A DNA stretch of 24,038 nt from Sulfuritalea sp. (lineage in GTDB: Bacteria; Pseudomonadota; Gammaproteobacteria; Burkholderiales; Rhodocyclaceae). Every line of letters begins with the position of its first letter. Position 1 is the stretch's first letter. The stretch lies in the NCBI GenBank assembly GCA_016712985.1, contig JADJQA010000017.1, positions 1-24,038 on the forward strand. The letters are read 5' to 3'. The position numbers and the translations under genes were made by a program. This document shows, piece after piece, positions 15,845 to 23,086 of this stretch. The notes under the pieces are model-generated. The model was given only the letters and a program-made list of their open reading frames with translations, had not been told where the DNA came from and ran no database searches.

Positions 15845-17089
15845 TTACATGGTTGATGGGACAACCCCATTTGTCATAGCCGCAATCCAGCGTTGAGCGG
15901 TCGATTTCGGCACACCGGATATCTCTTCTATCGCTCGAAATTTCATGCCACCTTTTCGAAGCTCGAAGACCTTCGCCATCCGTTCTTGCAGCCCCTCATC
16001 CGAAGCCCTGGCCGCCGCTTTCGCCTGAGCCGACTTCTTTCCCCGCCGACTGTTGCGCTTTTTGATCCCGTCGTAGCCCGGCGCCCCCCGGAGAAATATC
16101 CTCTCATATGCGGCTCGTTCTTTCCTGTTCATGCCAGCCGTCAGGTCTTTCTTGAGCTCTTCATTTCTGTATTTGTAAAGTTTCGAACGTTCTTTCACGT
16201 CTTTTGCTAGCCGATCCTGCATTTCCTCAACTTTCCTGTCCACCGCCCATCCGGGCATTCCCGGCATGATTTCAGTCGCCAGCGCGCGAATTTCGCCCGG
16301 CATTTCGCGAGGGTCGGCGACCGACCAACCAATGGCGTTCGCCATCAGAAACAAGATCCGCTGGCGGTATTCCGGGGGCACACCGTCAGGCCAGCACCGC
16401 CGGCACCATTCGCGAATCTCCGCGAGCCGGCGCCACCAGAGTTTCGATCCCTCGCTTCCGTATGCGATCTTCTCAACCTGACGGCGCCGCGCTTCATGGC
16501 ACTCGTCACGGGTGAGCGGTAGCAGCCGGTCGCAAAGCTGCTCGAAGTCGCCGCGCTCGCCCACGGCAAGCACCTGGCCGGCAGGAATCATCTGCGTGAT
16601 GCGCGTCTCGGCGACGGCCCCATGGGGCGCCAGGAGGCGCGTGAATTCGTGCTGTAGTGCCTGCCAGCGTGGCGCCGCCTGGCGCGGCAGATGGTCATGA
16701 GCAACCGTCACCCGAAGGCCATCACCGATCGCCGCGATCGTCGCCTTCGCCGAAATCCCAGCCCGCTCGATCAGCTCGGCAGCAACGGCGACGGGGTCGC
16801 TACTGCGTTGCCATGCATGCGAAATACGGCCCGGCGCGGCTGGGCGGAGCTCGGTGGAAACAGCCGACAAGCCGATCAGATTGGTACTTGTTCGCTGCCG
16901 ACCGACCGTGAATCGCGCGAGCGAGAACCGGAAATCCGGCGCCTCCAGCCGCCAGCCGGCCGCTTGGTCGCCGCGCTCAATCTGCTCGTGGGTGCAGTAG
17001 TAGTCGGTGCTTTCTCGATCCGCAAGACAGATCAAGCCTTCGCCGCCACCGTGAACGGCGAGCACTGCTGATGCTGAAGTGGAATCCAT
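15845..17089 (-). CDS. Putative plasmid-type replication protein with C-terminal HTH
   Basis: A 414-residue intact protein. I do not recognise the family with certainty; replication initiation is suggested by position and architecture. Visible parts are an N-terminal domain with scattered acidic residues, a W/C/R-rich middle (WWRRLAEIREWCRRCWPDG), a long charged helical region rich in K and E (about residues 290-350), and a C-terminal helix-turn-helix (KFRAIEEISGVPKSTAQRWI). ATG 17089 has AGGAG 8 bases upstream. The AlpA-like gene precedes it on the same strand by 125 bp. That gap carries an opposing promoter and strong terminator, the arrangement of antisense-RNA-controlled replication genes. 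An alternative is a primase or an element-specific regulator. Confidence 0.5.
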   Translation of the reverse strand: MDSTSASAVLAVHGGGEGLICLADRESTDYYCTHEQIERGDQAAGWRLEAPDFRFSLARFTVGRQRTSTNLIGLSAVSTELRPAAPGRISHAWQRSSDPVAVAAELIERAGISAKATIAAIGDGLRVTVAHDHLPRQAAPRWQALQHEFTRLLAPHGAVAETRITQMIPAGQVLAVGERGDFEQLCDRLLPLTRDECHEARRRQVEKIAYGSEGSKLWWRRLAEIREWCRRCWPDGVPPEYRQRILFLMANAIGWSVADPREMPGEIRALATEIMPGMPGWAVDRKVEEMQDRLAKDVKERSKLYKYRNEELKKDLTAGMNRKERAAYERIFLRGAPGYDGIKKRNSRRGKKSAQAKAAARASDEGLQERMAKVFELRKGGMKFRAIEEISGVPKSTAQRWIAAMTNGVVPSTM

Positions 17090-17122
17090 GCTTGGGTCTC
17101 CTTGACGAGACCCGATAGCGAT

Positions 17123-17152
17123 TTGCTATTAGCGCTTGAAGCGTGATAGAAT
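17123..17152 (+). promoter_or_regulatory. Rightward promoter inside the replication-gene leader
   Basis: TTGCTA (17123-17128) and TAGAAT (17147-17152) with an 18-bp spacer on the plus strand, opposite to the flanking genes. Transcription would start near 17159 and meet a strong terminator within about 60 bases. Confidence 0.5.
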
Positions 17153-17158
17153 GCCGTT

Positions 17159-17216
17159 GTCGAGTGCAGCATCCCCATGCCCGGCGCGGTTCTGGCAAAC
17201 CGCGACCGGGTTTTTT
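17159..17216 (+). ncRNA. Candidate counter-transcribed RNA for replication control
   Basis: A predicted RNA of about 58 bases between the promoter at 17123-17152 and the terminator at 17180-17216. It contains no open frame and is exactly complementary to the leader of the leftward replication gene, 70-127 bases before its ATG. Antisense RNAs in this position set copy number in many plasmids. The RNA is inferred from promoter and terminator only; its 5' end is approximate. Confidence 0.45.
17180..17216 (+). terminator. Strong rightward rho-independent terminator
   Basis: CCCGGC-GCGGTT pairs with AACCGCG-A-CCGGG (12 bp with one bulged A) around the loop CTGGCA, followed by six T. It has a T-run only on the plus strand, so it cannot end the leftward AlpA-like transcript, although that mRNA would form the same hairpin. 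Confidence 0.8.
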
Positions 17217-17517
17217 ATTGACTGGATTGCGCCTGGAGCTTGCGTGGGCGACCGCGACCGCGTTTGACTGCGGGCGCAGCAACCACGGCAGGAACTGGCT
17301 CCACGGGGGTGGGGCATTCGCCAGGAATTACGCGCTCGATGTACTGAGCTAGGTCATCGCTGCGGACTACCCGGCGTCCGCTGGCGCGAGCGCTGCGGAT
17401 GGGGAAAGTCCCATTCGTGATCTGATTGCGGATTGTTTTTGCAGTGATGCCGATTGCAGCGGCAACTTCGGCAACAGTGAGCAGGCGGACAGCGGGATGG
17501 CTAACTTGAGTCTGCAC
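17215..17517 (-). CDS. AlpA/HTH_17-type regulator with C-terminal AT-hook
   Basis: A 100-residue DNA-binding protein, probably the element's excisionase or regulator of the replication gene. Residues 13-65 form a MerR/AlpA-like winged helix (LLTVAEVAAAIGITAKTIRN, then GTFPIRSARASGRRVVRSDD and LAQYIERVI). A proline/valine/alanine linker leads to KRGRGRPRK, an AT-hook that binds the minor groove of AT-rich DNA. It starts with GTG 17517, with AAGGA about 8 bases upstream. A good promoter lies about 145 bp upstream (17663-17691). Its stop sits in the T-run of the opposing terminator. The frame is intact. Confidence 0.78.
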   Translation of the reverse strand: MQTQVSHPAVRLLTVAEVAAAIGITAKTIRNQITNGTFPIRSARASGRRVVRSDDLAQYIERVIPGECPTPVEPVPAVVAAPAVKRGRGRPRKLQAQSSQ

Positions 17518-17662
17518 GATGCATCCTTTTCAGGTTGCATCGCAGGGCTAAATCCGCGATGGATAGTCAGCTTTCGTGTTTGCGATCACGGTCTACCCGT
17601 TTCGCCGGTTAGCCGCCGGCTCTACGCGACGCGTGCTTCACCTACTCGTCTGACGATGGATC

Positions 17663-17691
17663 ATTATATCCCGGAACATCATTTCGGGCAA
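17663..17691 (-). promoter_or_regulatory. Promoter for the AlpA-like gene
   Basis: On the minus strand, TTGCCC (17686-17691) and a perfect TATAAT (17663-17668) with a 17-bp spacer. The leader to GTG 17517 is about 140 bases, long enough to carry regulation. Confidence 0.6.
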
Positions 17692-17717
17692 GTTTTCCAT
17701 TTGTCATTTCCTGCCTC

Positions 17718-17800
17718 GGGGACGCTATGGGGACAATGATTTGCGGGATATTGCAGGATCTTTTGGGACACTATGGGGACAGTCATTTTCCCAGGGACAG
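17718..17800. repeat. Cluster of GGGAC(A) motifs, candidate integrase arm sites
   Basis: GGGGAC occurs at 17718 and 17729, GGGACA at 17765, GGGGACA at 17775 and GGGACAG at 17794. The first two pairs are each about one helical turn apart and share the CTATGGGGACA form. The cluster ends 74 bp from the tRNA-Thr gene. Repeated short sites near attR are typical of tyrosine-integrase arm binding. Confidence 0.5.
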
Positions 17801-17873
17801 TAGAATTGATCAATTTTTTATCAATTACGTTAGTGACCGCTACTGCTGAAAGCCTTGCTATGCTTAGTATTAG

Positions 17874-17949
17874 TGGTGCCGGCAACCGGAATCGAACTGG
17901 TGACCTACCGCTTACAAGGCGGTTGCTCTACCAACTGAGCTATGCCGGC
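17874..17949 (-). tRNA. tRNA-Thr(UGU), attR of the integrated element
   Basis: Complete 76-base tRNA including encoded CCA. It has a 7-bp acceptor stem (GCCGGCA/TGCCGGC), D-arm AGCTCAGTTGGTAGAGC, anticodon stem-loop CCGCCTTGTAAGCGG with anticodon UGU (Thr), and T-loop TTCGATT. The segment 17902-17921 is identical to attL at 7000-7019. The gene's 3' end differs from the displaced copy in the T-stem, suggesting that it came with the element. Confidence 0.96.
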
Positions 17950-17958
17950 ACGGCGCGG

Positions 17959-17983
17959 ATTATAGCGGAGGCGTTCCGCTATA
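17959..17983. promoter_or_regulatory. tRNA-Thr promoter -10 overlapping a 9-bp inverted repeat
   Basis: TATAAT on the minus strand (17959-17964) is 9 bp upstream of the tRNA 5' end. TATAGCGGA (17961-17969) and TCCGCTATA (17975-17983) form a perfect inverted repeat around GGCGT in the gap between the tRNA and the divergent histidine kinase gene. It could be a regulatory site or hairpin; no clear -35 is seen. Confidence 0.5.
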
Positions 17984-18013
17984 CACTCCGCGTTCGGCCT
18001 CGTCGATCGCCCC

Positions 18014-19533
18014 ATGAGCACCAACCCGCCCTCCCGCCAAGCCTTGAACCTGCTGGTCGTCGCCGACGCGGACGCGGCGCTGGTGGCGCTGGCGTTGGCG
18101 CTGGAAGACGCCGAGGCGGCTTGCCACTTTCACCGTGTCGCCAGCGCCGACTCCTTGTGCAGCCCTCTGCGACCAGGCATGGGACCTGGTGCTGCATCTG
18201 CCAGTTGAGGTTGGTCCGGGAATCGTCGAAACCCTGCGCCTGATCGATGAGCAAGGCGCCGACTTGCCGATGATCGCCGTGGCACCCGCGAGCGACAAGG
18301 AGGCGATGACCAAAGCGATGCAGGCCGGCGCCCGCGACGTCGTCGACGCGGACCGACTCGACCGCCTGCGCCTGGCCGTGGAACGCGAAGTGCGCGAAGC
18401 CCGCCATCGCGCCGACCATCGCGCCGCGCTGGAGATGCTCAATGAAAGCCAGGCGCGCTTCGACGCCCTGGCCTCCAACCTGCCGGGAATGCTGTTCCAT
18501 CTGCGACGTGACGAGGCCGGCGACTACCGCTTCCTTTTCGTCAGCGAGGGCTGCCAGAAGCTCTTCGGCTTCAAGCAGCAACACCTGCTGGCGTCGGCCG
18601 CCAAGCTGTTCGACGCCTTCGATGGCGAACGCCGCAAAGGGCTGGAGGCTGCCTTGCGCGACTCCGCTGCACGGCACCCTGCTCAACTGGGAAGGCCATA
18701 CCCGCGGTCGCACACGACAGAAGTGGATCAACCTGCGATCGACGCCGCATCGCTTCGACAACGGCGTCGTCGAGTGGCGTGGCATCGCCACCAACATCAC
18801 CGAGAGCAAGGAAAGCGAAGCCGAATTGCGCGGCTCCCGGCAACAATTGGCCGAATTGTCGAGCCACCTCGAAGCCGCCAAGGAAGAAGAGCGCGAGCGC
18901 ATCTCGCGCGATATCCACGACGAGCTCGGCTCGATCCTGGTGTTCCTCAAGATCGAGGCTGCGCAGCTTGCCGCCAAGCTGCCGGCGGATGCCACCAAGC
19001 TGCGTGAGAAGGCCCACTCCATCGAGACCCTGCTCGGCCAGGCGATGAGCACCGCCAGCCGCGTCGCGCGCGAACTGCGGCCCGGCATCCTCAAGGAATT
19101 CGGCCTGCCCGCGGCCATCGAATGCCAGGCCGAGGACTTCAGCCAGCGCTTCGGCATTCCCTGTCGCGTCCAGTGCGATGAAGACGGCATCGAGCCGGAA
19201 CCGGATACCTCGCTGGCGCTGTTCCGCATTGCCCAGGAAGCCCTGACCAACGTCGCCAAGCACGCGCACGCCTCGCTGGTGGTGATGCGCTTGAGCCGCG
19301 AAAGCGGTAACATCCTGCTCGAAATCAGGGACAACGGCCGCGGCATTTCGCAGCTCGACATGCAAAAACCAAGGTCCTCGGACTGCGGCATCCGCGAACG
19401 GGTATCGAGTCTGGGCGGCGAGTTCGCGATCGGCGCGGCGGAGCATGGCGGTACGCACCTGGTGCTGCGCGTTCCCGGAATCCGTCCGACGAACCGCCCA
19501 CGGAAGAAGAAAATGCAACGCAAGCTGTTCTGA
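18014..19533 (+). CDS. NarL-type sensor histidine kinase with N-terminal receiver-like domain (two frameshifts)
   Basis: Cytoplasmic sensor kinase of about 507 residues. Order: receiver-like domain (about residues 10-130), PAS domain (SQARFDALASNLPGMLFHLR through GVVEWRGIATNITESKE), HisKA_3 dimerization box (RISRDIHDELGSILVFLK, His as phosphorylation site), and HATPase_c (FRIAQEALTNVAKHAHAS, EIRDNGRGI). No transmembrane helix is visible. The frame shifts near 18165 and 18665. The receiver domain reads WDLVLHLPVEVG where an aspartate is usual, so it may not be phosphorylated. The cognate regulator starts 3 bases after the stop. The signal sensed is unknown. Confidence 0.88.
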
Positions 19534-19535
19534 AC

Positions 19536-20176
19536 ATGGCCGACAAAATCCACGTCCTGATCGCCGACGACCACGCCATCGTGCGCCAGGGCCTCAAGCA
19601 GATCCTTTCCGAAACCGAGGACATGCTGGTCACCGGCGAAGCCGACGACGGCGCCGAGGCGCTGGGGCTTGCCCGCCAGCAGCCCTGGGACGTGTTCCTG
19701 CTCGATGTCTCGATGCCGAATCGCAATGGCATCGACACGCTCAAGCAGCTGAAGAAGGAATTCCCCCGCCTGCCGGTGCTGATCCTCAGCATGCATCCCG
19801 AGGAACAATACGCGGTACGCGCCTGAAGGCCGGCGCCTCGGGCTACCTGACCAAGCAAAGCGCCCCGGAACAACTGGTCAACGCCATCCGCCAGGTGCCT
19901 CGGCAAGAAATACCTCAGCCCGGCCGTGGCGCAGCAACTGGCCGACGCCATTTCGGATGCCACCGACAAATCCCCGCACGAGCGCATCACCGACCGCGAA
20001 TACCAGGTGTGCTGAAGCTGATCGCCGCCGGCAAGACGCAGACCCAGATCGCCGAAACGCTGAACCTCGGCGTCGCCACGGTCAGCACCTACCGCGCGCG
20101 CCTGCTGGAAAAAATGGGGCTGCGCAGCACGGCCGAGTTGATCCGATACGGCCTAGAACACGGGCTCGCCGAGTAG
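19536..20176 (+). CDS. NarL/FixJ-family response regulator (three frameshifts)
   Basis: Output partner of the preceding kinase, about 214 residues. The receiver domain has DD of ADDHAIVRQGL, the phospho-acceptor Asp in VFLLDVSMPN, Ser in ILSMH and Lys in GYLTKQSAPEQLV. The LuxR-type helix-turn-helix is ITDREYQV followed by LIAAGKTQTQIAETLNLGV and STYRARLLEKMGL. Frames change near 19822 (one C apparently lost in a GCCCTG), 19895 and 20012. It is separated from the kinase by 2 bases, so they are cotranscribed. Targets cannot be inferred. Confidence 0.9.
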
Positions 20177-20308
20177 GCATCATCGAAAATCTGAAACACC
20201 GGGCCCGCGACTTACTGCACAATAGGCGGCAACACATCGCCGCACCCGGCGGCGTCACAGACAACCAACGGCCGCAAGGGCCACCTGACAGGAGAGGAGA
20301 ACCCCACC

Positions 20309-20738
20309 ATGAAAACCCTGAAACAGCTGCTCGGTGCCAACCGCGCGCACGCCGCTCTCGGTGGGGCCGACGATTCGGTATTCAACGCGCTGGAGCTCAT
20401 GGCCAAACGACATCGGCGCCCTGCTGGTGATGCGCGACAACCAGCTGGTCGGCATCTTCAGCGAACGCGACTACGCGCGCAAGGTGATCCTGCTCGGCAA
20501 ATCCCTCCAAGGAAATGGCGGTCAGGAAATCATGACCGAAAAGGTGCTCTACGCCCTGCCCGAGCAGACGGTCGACCAGGCAATGGCGCTGATGACCGAC
20601 AAGCACTTCCGCCACCTGCCCGTGCTCGACAGCGGCAAGAAGGTCGTCGGCATGGTGTCGATCCGCGACCTGCTACGCGAAACCATCTCCGAGCAGCAGT
20701 TCCTGATCCAGCAGCTCGAACAGTACATCACCAGTTGA
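20309..20738 (+). CDS. CBS-domain pair protein (one frameshift)
   Basis: A small protein of about 143 residues made of two CBS motifs forming a Bateman module that binds adenosyl nucleotides. First repeat: VFNALELMA, then DIGALLVMRDNQLVGIFSER with DYARKVIL. Second: VDQAMALMTDKHFRHLPVLD, then KKVVGMVSIRDLLRE. The frame shifts near 20405, where an extra A in CCAAACGAC would explain it (MANDIGALLVM expected). ATG 20309 follows AGGAGAGGAG. Typical stand-alone CBS proteins like this are common in betaproteobacteria. Confidence 0.9.
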
Positions 20739-20747
20739 CCCCTCCAG

Positions 20748-20966
20748 ATGGCCGCCAACGAAGCGCCAGAGACTCCCGAGGCCCTGCGCGCCAAGCTTGT
20801 CGAACTGCGCGTCGAACATCGCGACCTCGACGAAGCCATCGATCGCCTGACGCAAGCGCCCCCCGAGGACGACCTGATGCTGCGCCGCCTGAAAAAGCGC
20901 AAGCTGATGATCAAGGACCGCATCTCGGCACTTGAGCGCCTGCTGGATCCCGATGAATACGCCTGA
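20748..20966 (+). CDS. YdcH/DUF465-family protein
   Basis: A 72-residue intact protein with the DUF465 pattern: an N-terminal helix (LRAKLVELRVEHRDLDEAID), a short turn with DDLMLRRLKKRKLMIKDRI, and a final ISALERLL segment. It probably folds as a two-helix coiled hairpin. The function of the family is unknown. It starts 9 bp after the CBS gene and ends 8 bp before metY, so the three may be one operon. Confidence 0.85.
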   Translation: MAANEAPETPEALRAKLVELRVEHRDLDEAIDRLTQAPPEDDLMLRRLKKRKLMIKDRISALERLLDPDEYA

Positions 20967-20974
20967 TCCGACCA

Positions 20975-22252
20975 ATGACGTATAAATTTGACACCCTCGC
21001 TGCACGCGGGCCAGGTGCCCGACGAGCGCTTCGGCGCCCGGGCGACACCGATCTACCTGACCTCCTTCGTCTTCCAAAGTTCCGACCGGGCCGCGGCGCT
21101 GTTCAACATGGAGCGCGGCGGCCACGTCTATTCGCGCATATCCAACCCGACCAATGCGGTGCTCGAAGAGCGCATCGCCGCCCTCGAAGGCGGCATAGGC
21201 GCCATTGCGGTGGCCTCGGGCCAGGCCGCAATGCACCTGGCGATCGTCACCCTGATGGGCGCCGGCAGCCACATTGTCGCCAGCCGCTCGCTGTATGGCG
21301 GCTCGCACAACCTGCTTGACTACACCCTGCCGCGCTTCGGCATCACCACTACCTTCGTCGATCCGCGCGACCTCGATGCATGGCGCGCCGCAATCCGCCC
21401 GAAACACGGCTGCTGTTCGGCGAAACCCTGGGCAACCCGGGTCTGGACGTGCTGGACACCCCCACCGTGTCGGCACTGGCCCACGAGCACGGCCTGCCGC
21501 TGCTGGTGGACAGCACCTTCACCACGCCCTGGCTGATGAAACCCTTCGACCATGGCGCCGACCTGATCTTCCATTCCGCCACCAAGTTCCTCGGCGGCCA
21601 CGGCGTCGCCATCGGTGGCCTGCTGGTCGATAGCGGAGCCTTCGATTGGGGAGGAGTCCGGCAAATTCCGACGCTGGACCGAAGCCTACGAAGGCTTTCA
21701 CGGCATGGACTTCAGCGAGGAATCCCGATCGCCGCCTTCCTCCTGCGCGCCCGCTCGCGAGGGCCTGCGCGACTTCGGCGCCTGCATGAGCCCGATGACT
21801 GCTTTCCAGCTGCTGCAGGGCGTGGAAACCCTGCCCTTGCGCATGGAGCGCCACATCGCCAACACGCGACAGGCCGTCGCGCACTGGTCAAGAACGAGGC
21901 AGTCGCCAACGTCGCCTACCCCGAACTGCCGAACGCATCCCGATCACGCCCTGGCGCAGAAACTGCTGCCGCGCGGTGCCGGCTCGGTGTTCAGTTTCAC
22001 GCTCAAGGGCGGACGGGCGGCCGGGCGCAAGTTCATCGAGGCGCTGCGCGTGTTCTCGCACCTGGCCAATGTCGGCGACGCCAAGTCGCTGGTGATCCAT
22101 CCGGCATCGACCACGCATTTCCGCATGTCCGATGAAGCCCTGATCGCCGCCGGCATCCTCCCGGCACCATCCGCCTGTCGATCGGCCTCGAAGATGCCGG
22201 CGACCTGCTCGAAGACCTCAACCGCGGCCTCGCGGCGGCGGCGAAAACGTAA
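20975..22252 (+). CDS. metY: O-acetylhomoserine sulfhydrylase, PLP enzyme (several frameshifts)
   Basis: Cys/Met-metabolism PLP enzyme of about 425 residues that makes homocysteine from O-acetylhomoserine and sulfide. Motifs: LHAGQVPDERFGARATPIYL, YSRISNPTNAVLEERIAALE, ASGQAAMHLAI, the substrate loop SRSLYGGSHNLL, LLVDSTFTTPWLMKPFDHGA, and the PLP lysine in SATKFLGGHG. The C-terminal domain has HPASTTHFRMSDEAL and IRLSIGLED. Frames change near 21405, 21650, 21740, 21890, 21935 and 22160. The start is ambiguous: ATG 20975 (MTYKFDTL) needs a shift near 20999 to reach LHAG, while TTG 20988 is in frame. Length and sequence favour MetY over the shorter MetZ, but O-succinylhomoserine use is possible. 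Confidence 0.88.
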
Positions 22253-22267
22253 AGGCTGGGCCTGAGA

Positions 22268-23086
22268 ATGGAGGACACTAACGGCCATGCCGTCTATGCC
22301 TACACCGGGGCAGGTCCTTCGACGCCGGCCTGCCGACCGTCGTCTTCATCCACGGCGCGCAGAACGACCACAGTGTCTGGCTGCTGCAAAGCCGCTGGTT
22401 CGCCCACCACGGCTTCGGCGTGCTGGCGGTCGACCTCCCCGGCCACGGGCGCAGCGGTGGCGCGCCGCTGCCCTCTATCGAGGATCTGGCGGACTGGATC
22501 GAATTGCTGCTGGAACAAGTTGGGAGCGGTGGTCCCTTGCGGGCGGCCTGGCGATGCGGCGAAAATCGGTCTCCTGGTCGGCCACAGCATGGGTTCGCTC
22601 ACCGCACTCGAATGTGCGGCACGCCATCCGGCCCGCATTGCGCGCATCGCCCTGGTCGGCACCGCCGTACCGATGCCGGTGTCCGATGGTCTGCTGAACA
22701 CCGCACGGAACAACGAGACCAAGGCGATTGACATGATCAACGACTGGTCGCACTCGCCGCGCGGCGCCATGGGCGGCTATGCGGTTCCCGGCATCTGGCA
22801 CTTTGGCGCGGCGCGACGCCTGGCCCTGCGCCAGAAGCCCGGCGTGCTGCACAACGATCTGGCGGCATGCAACGCCTTCTCATGGATTGGAGGCCGCCGC
22901 CGCGCTAAGCTGCCAGACGCTTGTCGTCAGCGGCAGCAAGGACATGATGACCCACCCTAAGGCAGCCGCAAGCTTGCCGCACGCAATTCCGGTTCGAGCG
23001 GTCACCCTCGATGGCGCCGGGCACGCACTGATTGCGAACAACCCGACGCCGTGCTCGACGCCCTGCGCGGCTTTATCGCCGCCTGA
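22268..23086 (+). CDS. Alpha/beta hydrolase (several frameshifts)
   Basis: A hydrolase of about 273 residues with the usual fold. Visible are the oxyanion-hole HGAQNDHSVW after TVVFI, DLPGHGRSGG, the nucleophile elbow GHSMGS (Ser), the acid Asp in VVSGSKDMMT and the catalytic His in DGAGHALIANN. The frame shifts near 22318, 22545, 22885 and 23040. It starts 15 bp after metY. Adjacent alpha/beta hydrolases can be homoserine acetyltransferase-like, but this one has the short hydrolase architecture with a GHSMGS elbow. The substrate is unknown. Confidence 0.82.

Larger units (their letters stand above)
17518..17873. other. Gene-free right end of the element
   Basis: About 356 bp with no credible gene. 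It holds the promoter for the AlpA-like gene and a cluster of GGGACA motifs, then an AT-rich segment (about 17803-17830, ATTGATCAATTTTTTATCAAT) next to the tRNA. This is where arm-type and excisionase sites would be expected. Confidence 0.6.
7000..17921. mobile_element. Integrative and mobilizable element in tRNA-Thr(UGU), about 10.9 kb
   Basis: Bounded by the 20-bp core repeat at 7000-7019 and 17902-17921. It has the integrase at one end and the AlpA-like regulator plus replication gene at the other. In between it encodes relaxase, MobC, coupling protein and a remnant of a DotA/TraY channel protein, but no complete type IV secretion system. On this reading the element provides the present 3' end of the tRNA gene (17874-17901). 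Confidence 0.85.

Noticed and set aside
17979..19808. Long leftward open frame (about 600 codons) opposite the kinase and regulator
   Set aside because: The opposite strand carries clear histidine kinase and response regulator motifs; this frame shows none and also crosses the kinase-regulator gap.
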